From positions 1-64,000 of the forward strand of contig NZ_JANBVH010000012.1 in assembly GCF_024273235.1 (NCBI RefSeq): a stretch of 64,000 nucleotides of DNA, read 5' to 3'. Of the stretch, positions 45,188 to 53,908 are shown piece after piece (the stretch's first letter is position 1; the number at the start of each line of letters is the position of its first letter). Both the position numbers and the translations under genes were made by a program. The notes beneath the pieces were generated by a model that was given only the letters and a program-made list of their open reading frames with translations, was not told the origin of the DNA and searched no databases. This DNA is from Sphingomonas faeni (GTDB lineage: Bacteria > Pseudomonadota > Alphaproteobacteria > Sphingomonadales > Sphingomonadaceae).

Positions 45188-46492
45188 ATGGCCATGGAAA
45201 CGTTGACCGATCCCGCCGCCGATGCGGTGCTCACCGACTGGCTGCGTCGCGAGGCGCCGATGAACATGGCCCGCGCCTGCCAGGTGATGGACGAGCAGGA
45301 ACTCGACGGCATCGTCCTGGGCGATCCGCTCAACCTGTTCCACGCGCTCGGCTACTGGCCGCAGATGGCCAATACCAAGGGGGGGCAGCCGCCAACCAGT
45401 TTCGCGCTCCTCACGCGCGATCGGGGCCGGGCGGCGGGGTTCGTCACCAGCCGGTTCCTGTATTACTACACCTACGCCGACGGACAGTTCTCGCAGGCGC
45501 TGGAGACCTGGCTCTACACCGAGAATGGCGACGCAGGCGATTTCGCGCCGCTGCCCGACATCGATTATTTCCCGGATCGTGCCGCGGCTCCGCTCACCGA
45601 GGTCGAGCGCCGCCGCCGTACCCTGCTCGATGGGGCCGTGCCGTCGCAGCGGAGCTTCCGCGATGCCGGGGCGGCGCTGGTGCAGGCGTTGAAGGGCATG
45701 GGCCTGTGGCGCGGGCGCATCGCGTTCGATCATCCTGTGATCGCCGCGGTCTGCGCGCGGCACGAGCGCCCCGGTACGTTGGTCCCGGCGGACAACATCC
45801 TGCGCGCGATCCGGATCGTCAAATCGCCCCTGGAGATCGCGCTGATGCGTCGCGCGTCCGCGGCCAACGTCGCTGCGGTCGGCGCGGTCGGCGCCAGCGT
45901 ACGGCAGGGCGCAAGCTACGCCGACCTGCGTCACGTGTTCGACGTCGAGGCAGCCAGGCGGGGCAATCGCGGCGTGTTCATGACTGTCGACCGCGTTTCC
46001 TCGCCGCTGTCCGACGACCGGATTTGCGACGGCCAGACGCTCTTCATCGACGGTGTCAGCCATTACAGCCACTATCACGGCGACTATGCCCGCACCGTCT
46101 TCGTCGGCGACCCGACCCGCGAAGCCAGGCGCGCGGCGGAGGCTGCGGCGTTCGGCTGGAACGCGGTGCGCGACGTCCTCCGTCCGGGCCTGCGCTATTC
46201 GGAGATCGCCGCGATCGGCGCCGCGGCCGTGCGGAAGGCCGGCTATAGCGAGATCGTCGGCTTCGGCCCGCACAGCGTAGGCCTGATGCACACCGACGAA
46301 CCCGGCGAGGACGCCGGCGGCTTTTACCGCAAGGCTGACCTCGTGCTCGCCGAAAACATGATCGTGAGCGTCGACTGCCCGGTGATGGACACCGGGATCG
46401 GCGGCTCCGCGCACATCGAGGATCTCATGCTGATAACCGCCGACGGCGCCGAACCCATTCACGATATTGGCCAAGGAGTGATGACCATATGA
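45188..46492 (+). CDS. M24 (creatinase/Xaa-Pro peptidase) family protein
   Basis: 434 residues from the ATG at 45,188. The N-terminal creatinase-like domain (about 20-200) is followed by a pita-bread fold. Metal ligands can be followed: D288 (FIDGVS), D299 (GDYART), H362 (GPHSVGL), a position that is normally Glu but is D396 here (VSVDCP), and E411 (HIEDL). The Glu-to-Asp change leaves it open whether it binds two metals; creatinases use the fold without metals. It may hydrolyse a C-N bond of the substrate. The stop overlaps the next start by 4 bp. Confidence 0.87.
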   Translation: MAMETLTDPAADAVLTDWLRREAPMNMARACQVMDEQELDGIVLGDPLNLFHALGYWPQMANTKGGQPPTSFALLTRDRGRAAGFVTSRFLYYYTYADGQFSQALETWLYTENGDAGDFAPLPDIDYFPDRAAAPLTEVERRRRTLLDGAVPSQRSFRDAGAALVQALKGMGLWRGRIAFDHPVIAAVCARHERPGTLVPADNILRAIRIVKSPLEIALMRRASAANVAAVGAVGASVRQGASYADLRHVFDVEAARRGNRGVFMTVDRVSSPLSDDRICDGQTLFIDGVSHYSHYHGDYARTVFVGDPTREARRAAEAAAFGWNAVRDVLRPGLRYSEIAAIGAAAVRKAGYSEIVGFGPHSVGLMHTDEPGEDAGGFYRKADLVLAENMIVSVDCPVMDTGIGGSAHIEDLMLITADGAEPIHDIGQGVMTI

Positions 46493-47373
46493 CACGCGCA
46501 CCGCTGATCCTGTCCGCAGGCATAGGCGATGCCCGCCTGTCCGACCCGGTCTGGGCCAAGGAGATGGTGGCTCTGGCCGATCAGGCCCGCATCGATCTCC
46601 TGCTGCTCGGCGACGGGCACGCATCACCGTTCGATCCGCTGGTCGTTGCCAGTTGGCTCGCGCCGCACGCCGGTTCGGTCGGGCTGGTGCCGACGATCGA
46701 CACCGGGCGCGACCTGCCGTTCCACGTCGCCCGGGCATTGTCGGCGCTCGATTTCCTGACCGGGGGCTGTTCCGGCTGGCAGCCGTCGACGCTGGTTCAG
46801 CCATCGATCGGCGACAGCGTGCCGCGGGGCGTCGATTTCGTCGGTGCAACCCGCAGCCTGTGGGACAGCTGGGATGCGGACGCGCTCGTCATCGATCCCA
46901 CGACCGGGGTTTATCTCGACAGCGGCAAGGTTCGTCGCAACGACTATCGCGGCGACTATTTCCGCGTCCTCGGCCCGCTGAACGCGGCGCGTCCGCCACA
47001 GGGGCACCCGGTGCTCGTGCAGACCGACGCCGATCCGCTCTGGTCGCAGGTCGCCGCCGATGTCGTGATCATCGACATGGATTCTCCCAAGCCGCCACCA
47101 GGCCCGAAGTGCCTGCTCAGGACCTACACCGCGCTCGCCGGGCTCGACCAGATCACGCAATTATACCGCGACGGGATCATCGACGGCATCCACCTGACGC
47201 CGCCCTATCCGCGCAAGGGCCTTCAGGAGTTCGCCGATACGATGCTGCCCGCGCTGATCGAACGCGGCCTGCTGCCGGCGACGCGGCCCGAGATACAGCG
47301 CGCCGGCACCCTGCGCGAGCGACTCGGCTTGTCCGTGGCTCCGCATTCCTTCCATCCCATTCAGGCGGATTGA
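46489..47373 (+). CDS. Short luciferase-like (LLM) flavoprotein, possibly non-catalytic
   Basis: 294 residues, clearly shorter than the neighbouring 423-residue enzyme. ARIDLLLLGDGHASPFDPLVVASWLAPHAGSVGLV and ALSALDFLTGGCSGWQP are LLM-like strands, and PRKGLQEFADTMLPALIERGLL with a closing LRERLGL is the NtaA-type C-terminus. Much of the central barrel is condensed. It may be a partner subunit of the next gene or a decayed duplicate. Start overlaps the M24 gene (ATGA). Confidence 0.75.
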   Translation: MTRAPLILSAGIGDARLSDPVWAKEMVALADQARIDLLLLGDGHASPFDPLVVASWLAPHAGSVGLVPTIDTGRDLPFHVARALSALDFLTGGCSGWQPSTLVQPSIGDSVPRGVDFVGATRSLWDSWDADALVIDPTTGVYLDSGKVRRNDYRGDYFRVLGPLNAARPPQGHPVLVQTDADPLWSQVAADVVIIDMDSPKPPPGPKCLLRTYTALAGLDQITQLYRDGIIDGIHLTPPYPRKGLQEFADTMLPALIERGLLPATRPEIQRAGTLRERLGLSVAPHSFHPIQAD

Positions 47374-47378
47374 TCGAC

Positions 47379-48650
47379 ATGGCACACCTCCATCTCTGGG
47401 CCTTCCTGCAAGGCATCGGCCATTACCCAGGCGGCTGGCGCGATCCGGGCGCGACGCCGCGCGCGGTGTTCGACCTCGACTATTACCGGCGCATCGGCCA
47501 GCTGATCGAGCGCGGCCGGTTCGACGCGATCGTCTTCGGCGACCAGCTGCAGGGGCGCGGCGCCAACGGGCATACGCCTGCACGGCTGGCGATCCCGACG
47601 CTGGACCCGATCACGTTGCTGTCCGCGATCGCCGCGGTGACCGAGCATGTCGGCCTCGTCGCGACGGTGTCGACCACCTACAACGAGCCCGACGCGCTGG
47701 CGGATCGGTTCGCGACGCTCGACCGGCTGAGCAACGGTCGCGCCGGCTGGAACATCGTCACCACCGCACATCCTGCGTCCGCGTGGAATTTCGGCGATGA
47801 TGCGATGCCCGAGAAATCGACGCGGTACGCGCGCGCTGCGGCGTTCGTCGATGCCGCTTCGATGTTATGGGACGGCGCGCTGCCGGCGGCGAAAGCGCCC
47901 AATCCGCCGGTCGCGATCGCCAATGACTGGTTCACGCTCCACGCTGCACTGGCAACGCCGCGTACCCCGCAGGTCCGTCCGGTCTTCGTGCAGGCCGGCC
48001 AGTCGCCCGACGGGCGCGACTTCGCGGCACGGACGGCAGAAGCGATCTTCTGCCCGGCGCGCACCATCGAGGACGGCAAGGCCTTTCGCGACGATATTCG
48101 TGCGCGCATCGCCAAGTTCGGACGCGATCCCGACGCCGTGAAGGTCATGCCCGGCCTGTCCTTCGTGCTCGCCGCGACCGAAGCCGAGGCGATCGCCAAG
48201 GACGAGGCTCTGGTGAACCTCGCGGATCCGGCGATGTGCATCGAATATCTCGGTGAATCGCTCGGCTATTATCTCGGCGATCACGACCCCGACGGCCCGA
48301 TCCCGCGCGACGCCATCCTGGCCGGCACCGACTTTCCGCCCGAGGATATCGCGAAACCGATCGACGCCGGCGTGAAGTCTGGCGCGAGCCTCGTCGAGTT
48401 CGCCAAGACCTTCGTCCGCGTGCCCCGCGGTCACCACGTCTTCCGCGGCACGCCCGAACAGATGGCGGACATGATGGGCGAATGGATCGCGCAGGGTGCC
48501 TGCGACGGCTTCACCCTGCAACCCGCCTACATGCCGGGCGAACTCGAATTGTTCATCGATCAGGTCGTGCCGATCCTCCAGGCGCGCGGACTGCTGCGCA
48601 CCGAATACGAGGGTACGACGCTGCGCGACCGTCTCGGTATGGTGGCGTGA
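47379..48650 (+). CDS. NtaA/SnaA/DszA-type flavin-dependent monooxygenase (LLM class)
   Basis: 423 residues from the ATG at 47,379, 5 bp after the previous stop. HLWAFLQGIGHYPGGWRDP, DAIVFGDQL, LDPITLLSAIAAVTEHVGLVATVSTTYNEP, FATLDRLSNGRAGWNIVTT and PEQMADMMGEWI are standard for this FMNH2-dependent group, which oxidises amines, amides, thioethers or uracil-type rings (NtaA, DszA; RutA is a more distant relative). A reduced-flavin supply is needed; no flavin reductase is in the window. Confidence 0.92.
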   Translation: MAHLHLWAFLQGIGHYPGGWRDPGATPRAVFDLDYYRRIGQLIERGRFDAIVFGDQLQGRGANGHTPARLAIPTLDPITLLSAIAAVTEHVGLVATVSTTYNEPDALADRFATLDRLSNGRAGWNIVTTAHPASAWNFGDDAMPEKSTRYARAAAFVDAASMLWDGALPAAKAPNPPVAIANDWFTLHAALATPRTPQVRPVFVQAGQSPDGRDFAARTAEAIFCPARTIEDGKAFRDDIRARIAKFGRDPDAVKVMPGLSFVLAATEAEAIAKDEALVNLADPAMCIEYLGESLGYYLGDHDPDGPIPRDAILAGTDFPPEDIAKPIDAGVKSGASLVEFAKTFVRVPRGHHVFRGTPEQMADMMGEWIAQGACDGFTLQPAYMPGELELFIDQVVPILQARGLLRTEYEGTTLRDRLGMVA

Positions 48651-48652
48651 GG

Positions 48653-49624
48653 ATGCGACGGGTCGTCGGCTATGGCGCGCTGCTCGGCGGCGCGGCCCTG
48701 CTTGGCACGTACGGCACGATGCGTGCCGGGCTCTGGAACACCGACTACGCCACGGTCCGCGCGAAATACGCAGGTGCACCATCGAAGTTCGTGACGATCG
48801 ACGGCGTGCCGCTGCACGTCCGCGACGAAGGGCAGGGGCCGGTCGTCGTCATGCTCCACGGCAGCATCGTCAACCTCCACGAATGGGACATGGTGGCGGA
48901 CCGGCTCAAGGGCCGGTACCGGATCGTCCGGCTCGACTGGTCGCCCTACGGCCTGACCGGCCCCGACCCGTCGGGTATCTATTCCACCGCGCGGGCCGCG
49001 CAGTTGCTGGCCGGGCTCGTCGACCGGATGAAGCTCGGCAAGTTCGCGCTCGTCTCGACGTCCAACGGGGCGAACGTCGCGCTAGAATACAACGCGCATC
49101 ATCCCGAGCACGTCGCGGCGATGGCGTTCTCGATCCTCCCGCTCGAGCGACCCAGCCAGACGCGGAAGGTCGATTGGCGGATCAAGTGGATGCAGTCGTT
49201 CCACAAGACGCTGCTGCCCGACTATCATTCGCATCTCTGGTACCGACTGATCCTCAAGGACACCACGCCACCGGGCTTCGAGCCGACCGACGCGATGGTC
49301 GACATGATGTACGACATGAACAACCTGCCCGGTGCGGTCGCGCGGCAGAAAGCCTACATCGATTCGAATACTAAGCTGTTCAAGACCAGCGACGTCGGTG
49401 CGATCGCGGAAAAGGTGACCGCGCCGGTGCTGCTGCAATGGTGCGGCTACGACACCGTGATCTCGCAGGGGCCGGAGGCGTCGATCAAGCGGTTCACCCA
49501 CACGAAGGTCGACCTGGTGCGTTACCCGAACACCGGCCATTTCCCGATGTGGGAAGAGCCCGACCGCTTCGCCGCAGATCTCGGCAAGTTCCTCGACCGG
49601 GTTTCGGTGCCGGCGCCGATCTGA
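48653..49624 (+). CDS. Alpha/beta hydrolase with N-terminal anchor
   Basis: 323 residues from the ATG at 48,653, 2 bp after the monooxygenase stop. The N-terminus (GALLGGAALLGTYGTMRAG) is a signal anchor or signal peptide. The elbow is STSNG with Ser137 as nucleophile, so unlike the two GxHTG proteins it should be catalytic; the first Gly of GxSxG is Ser. The sequence YATVRAKYA, then VTIDGVPLHVRDEGQG and HGSIVNLHEW resemble the protein at 51,832-52,836, a paralogue. Confidence 0.88.
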   Translation: MRRVVGYGALLGGAALLGTYGTMRAGLWNTDYATVRAKYAGAPSKFVTIDGVPLHVRDEGQGPVVVMLHGSIVNLHEWDMVADRLKGRYRIVRLDWSPYGLTGPDPSGIYSTARAAQLLAGLVDRMKLGKFALVSTSNGANVALEYNAHHPEHVAAMAFSILPLERPSQTRKVDWRIKWMQSFHKTLLPDYHSHLWYRLILKDTTPPGFEPTDAMVDMMYDMNNLPGAVARQKAYIDSNTKLFKTSDVGAIAEKVTAPVLLQWCGYDTVISQGPEASIKRFTHTKVDLVRYPNTGHFPMWEEPDRFAADLGKFLDRVSVPAPI

Positions 49625-49626
49625 AC

Positions 49627-49752
49627 GATCCTCCCCCGGCAGGGGGAGGTGGCTGGCGCTTGCCAGACGGAGGGGGAGGAAAGCGAAACCCCTGTTCCGT
49701 GACCTCCCCGTCCGTCACCTGCGGTGCCACCTCCCCCTGGCGGGGCAGGATC
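49627..49752. repeat. Palindromic intergenic repeat between convergent genes
   Basis: Two 27-bp arms (49,627-49,653 and 49,726-49,752) are inverted copies with two mismatches, and each arm contains its own perfect hairpin (CCTCCCCC / GGGGGAGG in the left arm). The middle also has complementary GACGGAGG / CCTCCCC runs, so the whole 126 bp can fold. It resembles BIME-like repeats of alphaproteobacteria and probably ends transcription from both sides. Confidence 0.7.
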
Positions 49753-49762
49753 GCGGTGTGGC

Positions 49763-51214
49763 TCAGGCTGAGATAATCTCCAGCACCGCACGCTCGGAAG
49801 ATTCCAGCGCGCCCTCCAACCCGCGATTGGTGGTCGCGGTGTGCTCGCCGCAGAAGTGCAGCCGCCCGCTCGGCAGTGCCATCGCCTGGCCGAAGCTGCT
49901 GACCTGGCCCGGCGAGAAATACGACCAGTCGCCGCCGTTGAACACTTCGTTGCCCCAGCTGTGGAACGCCGCGCCGGTGACCAGCCCCTTCGAGGCGGGG
50001 CGCACGCGGGCCAGTTCGTCGACCACGAGCTTCAGCACCGCGTCCTTGCCCAGTCGATCCCAATATTGCGCCAGCCGACCACGCGCAAACAGGCTGAGCC
50101 CGGTGACTTCGGAAACGCCTGCGCCGTAACGCTGCGCCAATACGGTGCCGAGCGGACCATCCGTCCACATCGAGACGGGCAGCTTGTCCGCTTCCCAATA
50201 GGGTTGCTTGACGGTCAGGAACGCGATCGAGAGCGGCTGGTAGTTGAGCGTCATCACCGCGTTGGCCTGCGCTCCCGTCAATGCGGGCGTCAGGTGGACG
50301 TTGCGCAAGGTCGAGAACGGCAGCGACGACAGCACCCGGCCACCGCGATAGACGCTGCCGTCGCGGCAGGTGACGCTGGCGCTGTCCTTGCCTGTCTCGA
50401 TCCCCACGACCTCCTTGCCGAGCAGCACGTCGCCCTTGATCAGGCCGCGCATCGCATCGGTCAGCTTCTGGTTGCCGCCCTTCACGCCATAGCTCTGCGC
50501 ACCGCCCTGCATCTGCGCCTTAACCCAGCCATAGTTGAAATCGTAGTTCAGCGCAGCGGAGTCATAGGCGTTGGTGCCCGCATAGGGCGCGGTGTCGAAC
50601 ACCAGCCGGATCGCCGCGTCGCTCAGGCCCTGTGCGCTCAGGAATTGCTGCACCGATATGTCCTGCGCCGGCGTCGCGTTGATCCAGCCGGTCCAGTCGG
50701 GAAAGCGCGGATTCTGCATGAACAGCCCGGGCACGACCTCCCACGGCATCTTGCTCTTGAGCGCGGAGGGCAGCGGGTTGAGCGGCGAGGTCGCCCATTC
50801 GGCGCGGGTGATCGATTGTCCGCCGAGGAGCAATTGCTGGGTGGGATCGACCGTGTAGCGCGGGGAGACGTCGACCAGCTCGACCCCGGCACGCTTGGCC
50901 GCGTCGATGCCGCGGCCATAACCCGCCGCCATCGAATTGAAGCCCATCTCCGGGTAGCCGGGCTGGTCGAACAGCGTCAGCACGCGTCCGCCGACACGGT
51001 CTCGCGCTTCCAGCACGAGCACCTTCAGCCCCTGCTGCTCCAGCAACCACGCGGCGTTCAACCCCGAAATACCCGCGCCGAGAATGATGACGTCGGGGTC
51101 GTTGCTTCTTGCGGGCGTCCGCTTCTTGCCCAACGTCTGGGCGAGTGCGGGAAGGGGGGCGGCGAGGCCCAGAAGGGCGGCCCCGGCAACGATATCGCGG
51201 CGGCTGAAATGCAT
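49763..51214 (-). CDS. TAT-exported flavin amine oxidase/dehydrogenase
   Basis: 483 residues. TAT signal SRRDIVAGAALLGLAAPLPALAQ; FAD Rossmann site VIILGAGISGLNAAWLLE and LVLEARDRVGGRV; the closing GRLHFCGEHTATTNRGLEGALESSERA is the C-terminal FAD contact of the amine oxidase family. A periplasmic flavin amine oxidase divergent from a periplasmic cytochrome c recalls NicA2 (nicotine oxidoreductase), which passes electrons to a cytochrome c rather than to O2. Substrate unknown; a secondary or cyclic amine is a fair guess. Confidence 0.92.
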   Translation of the reverse strand: MHFSRRDIVAGAALLGLAAPLPALAQTLGKKRTPARSNDPDVIILGAGISGLNAAWLLEQQGLKVLVLEARDRVGGRVLTLFDQPGYPEMGFNSMAAGYGRGIDAAKRAGVELVDVSPRYTVDPTQQLLLGGQSITRAEWATSPLNPLPSALKSKMPWEVVPGLFMQNPRFPDWTGWINATPAQDISVQQFLSAQGLSDAAIRLVFDTAPYAGTNAYDSAALNYDFNYGWVKAQMQGGAQSYGVKGGNQKLTDAMRGLIKGDVLLGKEVVGIETGKDSASVTCRDGSVYRGGRVLSSLPFSTLRNVHLTPALTGAQANAVMTLNYQPLSIAFLTVKQPYWEADKLPVSMWTDGPLGTVLAQRYGAGVSEVTGLSLFARGRLAQYWDRLGKDAVLKLVVDELARVRPASKGLVTGAAFHSWGNEVFNGGDWSYFSPGQVSSFGQAMALPSGRLHFCGEHTATTNRGLEGALESSERAVLEIISA

Positions 51215-51425
51215 GTCGTCCCTCTCGTGGCGGCGCGCCCGTCAGGCGAACCGGATGCGAGGGTGTCTGGTGTGATGCGACGCCGCCACCCGTCGAGCCG
51301 GGCGGTGGGGATGGTCGGCAGGCGATCATATACGGTGTAGGACGGCGCGTCCGTGAAGGCCTGGGTTAGTCGGGGGGCAAGGCGTGGTCCTGCCACGCTG
51401 CCGCCATTCGAACCAGGAGCCCGCC

Positions 51426-51809
51426 ATGCGCCCGACCGCCCGTCTTTTCGCCGCCGCCATGCTGCTCGTGCCGCAGGTCGTGCTGGCGCAGGGCGATCCG
51501 GTGCGCGGCGGCAAGCTGTTCCTCCAATGCCGCGCCTGCCATACGGTCGGTGCGACCGAGGCGAATGGCGTCGGCCCGAACCTGAACGGTGTGGCGGGAG
51601 CCAAGGCGGGAGCGAAGCGCGGCTATTCCTTCTCGCCCGCGCTGGCGAAGTCCGGGATCGTCTGGACCGGCGCGCAGCTCGACGTCTTCCTCAAGCGGCC
51701 GAGCGCCGTGGTACCGGGAACGAAGATGGCGTTCCCGGGGATTGCCGCGCCGCAGAACCGGGCCGACATGATCGCCTATCTCGTGACGCTCAAGCCCGCC
51801 AAACGCTGA
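51426..51809 (+). CDS. Small periplasmic c-type cytochrome (class I)
   Basis: 127 residues with a signal peptide (cleavage after VLAQ, about 22). Heme site CRACH (C35, C38, H39); the distal ligand is probably M101 (GTKMAF). GVGPNLNGVAGAKAG and FLKRPSAVVPGTKMAFPGI are as in cytochrome c2/c550. Its start lies 211 bp from that of the amine oxidase on the other strand, which suggests a common promoter region and an electron-acceptor role for that enzyme. The hydrolase gene follows after 22 bp. Confidence 0.92.
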   Translation: MRPTARLFAAAMLLVPQVVLAQGDPVRGGKLFLQCRACHTVGATEANGVGPNLNGVAGAKAGAKRGYSFSPALAKSGIVWTGAQLDVFLKRPSAVVPGTKMAFPGIAAPQNRADMIAYLVTLKPAKR

Positions 51810-51831
51810 TTTTCGTGTGAAAGGACCCGTT

Positions 51832-52836
51832 ATGAAGGCTCGCGTCATCCTGCCGATCCTCGCTGCCGTCGCGGCGTTGCCCTGCGCCGGCCACGCGCAG
51901 ACGCCAGCCGGCGTGCCGGTCCCGACCACGGCGCCACCGGCCGATGCGCCGTGGCTCACGCTGGACGCGTTGCGGGCGAAATACGGCGATCCCAAGGGCA
52001 GGATCGCGACGATCGGCGGCGTCGAGGTCTATTACAAGGACGAGGGAAAGGGGTCGGTGATCCTGTTGATCCACGGCTCCGTCAGCTCCCTAAAAACTTA
52101 TGACGCGCTCGCCGCGCAACTGTCGAAACGCTACCGCGTCGTCCGCTTCGACATTCCGCCGCAGGGTTTGTCCGGGCCGGTCTCGAACGCGGCTTTGGCG
52201 GCGCTCAAGCCTACCGATATCCCCGAGCAGCTGCTCGCCAAGCTGGGCATCGCCAAGGCAATTGTCGTCGGCGTATCGAGCGGCGGCACGATGGCGGTAC
52301 AACTGGCTGCCAAGCGCCCCGATCTCGTCACGCGGCTGATCATCTCGAACGCGCCCGCCGACCAGGTGCGCCCGGACGTCGATACGCTGACCCCGGCGTT
52401 GCGCGCCGCGATCGCCGACTACAAGGCGCGAGGCTATCAGACCCAAGCCTATTGGGATGCATTCCTGGATTTCTACGCGGGCAATCCGGCGCGTTACGAT
52501 GCGGCCTATCACCGGCAGATCTATGACATGAACCGCCGTGCGCCGCGGCCGAACATGATCGGGCTGGTCGCGGTCGTGGAGGATCATGCCAAGGCCGTGG
52601 CGGCGATGAATGCGGTCAAGGCGCCGGTCCTGCTGATCTGGGGCGGGGCCGATCCGCTGCTGCCCTATGCGGCTATGGACGTGCTTGCCGGCTATCTGAC
52701 GAACGCCCAGATTTCCAAGATCCGCCTGCCCGACGTCGGTCATTATCCGCCGATCGAGGTTCCGCTCCGCTATGCCGACCTCGTCACCGCCTATATCGAA
52801 GCAGCCGTTCCCGACGACGCGAAGGACAAGCGCTGA
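51832..52836 (+). CDS. Exported alpha/beta hydrolase
   Basis: 334 residues from the ATG at 51,832 (AAGGA upstream). Signal peptide ends near GHAQ (about 23). Elbow GVSSG with Ser149; HGSVSSLKTYDALAAQL is the oxyanion loop and LPDVGHYPPIEVP holds the catalytic His. The acid is probably Asp in WGGADPLLP. It is a paralogue of the anchored hydrolase at 48,653-49,624 and is co-oriented with cytochrome c, so periplasmic hydrolysis of the oxidised substrate is plausible. Confidence 0.9.
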   Translation: MKARVILPILAAVAALPCAGHAQTPAGVPVPTTAPPADAPWLTLDALRAKYGDPKGRIATIGGVEVYYKDEGKGSVILLIHGSVSSLKTYDALAAQLSKRYRVVRFDIPPQGLSGPVSNAALAALKPTDIPEQLLAKLGIAKAIVVGVSSGGTMAVQLAAKRPDLVTRLIISNAPADQVRPDVDTLTPALRAAIADYKARGYQTQAYWDAFLDFYAGNPARYDAAYHRQIYDMNRRAPRPNMIGLVAVVEDHAKAVAAMNAVKAPVLLIWGGADPLLPYAAMDVLAGYLTNAQISKIRLPDVGHYPPIEVPLRYADLVTAYIEAAVPDDAKDKR

Positions 52837-52916
52837 CCCCAGCGGTTCTCTGACGTGCCGACCCGATTACTGGCCCGCGTCTTCCGCGGATGCCTGCAGG
52901 CCCATGTGAAACGCGG

Positions 52917-53400
52917 TCATACGTCCGTCTTGGCGCTGTCCAAGATCTGGTCGCCGCGTGCGAACCAGGTGGTCGAACGAACGGCCAGTTCGGCGAGCAA
53001 CGCCTCGAACGCATCCATACGATAGGGCAGGCCGATGATGTACGGCGTCAGGTGCAGCGGAAGTAGTCGCCCGCCTCCTTGCATAGCCGCCTCGGCGGAA
53101 AGCCAGTAGTGCGCATCGAGGATCTGCTCGGCATAACTGTCGACCGACTGTTGTTGGACGTTAAGGATCTGGCGGTCGGACAGTTCGTGGTTGAGCGGCA
53201 CGTTCACGAGGCCATTCGCAAACGCCTAGGGCATCTCGTCATTGCTCCAGTCGCAGCAATACTTAACGCCCGCCTCCTTCAGCAGCTGCACCGTGTTCCA
53301 GCTCTGCGACCGCGCGATCGAATGCCAGCCGCGCGGGCGGATGCCTGAGGCGCGCTCCAGCGTATCGAGCGACTGCGCAATCAGAGCGCGCTCATCCTTG
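52917..53400 (-). pseudogene. Polysaccharide-deacetylase-type gene relic with in-frame TAG
   Basis: Minus-strand text LDTLERASGIRPRGWHS and NTVQLLKEAGVKYCCDWSND matches the second half of PuuE/allantoinase-type polysaccharide deacetylases. The frame then meets a TAG at 53,226-53,228, exactly where a Tyr is expected in NDEMPY, and goes on in the same frame with LVNVPLNHELSDRQILNVQ to a TGA at 52,917. The N-terminal half with the metal-binding motifs is missing; the frame runs directly into the isochorismatase relic upstream. Confidence 0.75.
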
Positions 53401-53850
53401 CCGGCACACGTCTCGATCGGGACGATCGTCCGATAGCCGCGGCTGAGCGAGTCTACCGCAGCCGCGCGGATGCAGCCCGACGTCGATCCGCCGGTGATCA
53501 CGACCGTGTCGACCTTGTGCCAGACCAGCAGGCTCTGCAGCGGCGTCTCGAAGAACGGCGACGGCATCCGCTTGGTGTAGATGGCGTCCTTCGCATGATC
53601 GATCTCGCAGCGATCGTCGAACGCGTGCCGGCGCGAGCCGTATTTGATGTTCTGCAAGCTGTCTGGGGTAGCCGTGCGCGTGCCCCACACCCCGCGTCGC
53701 TGGCATCGTCCATGTACGCAACATGCGTCCATACGACGGGCATACCCTTCGCGCGAGCGAGCCACGAGAGCGTGTTGGCGTATTCGATCTGGCGCGGGTC
53801 TGTCTCGTACGCGGTCCTGAGTGTCAGTCCGCTTCGAGAACTGGAGAAGT
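53400..53850 (-). pseudogene. Isochorismatase-like hydrolase relic, frameshifted and fused
   Basis: LRTAYETDPRQIEYANTLSWL and KGMPVVWTHVAYMDDASDAG lie in one frame; VWGTRTATPDSLQNIKYGSRR and VVITGGSTSGCIRAAAVDSL (with the catalytic Cys) lie in another, so a frameshift separates them near 53,690. The N-terminus with the catalytic Asp is gone, and the C-terminal end joins the deacetylase relic in frame around DERALI. The region right of 53,850 is a short spacer before the TonB receptor. Confidence 0.75.
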
Positions 53851-53908
53851 AGGCGGGGCATCACTGCCCCGCCCTTTCGTCCCGGTTTCCCGTGTCGCCA
53901 CAGGTGGA

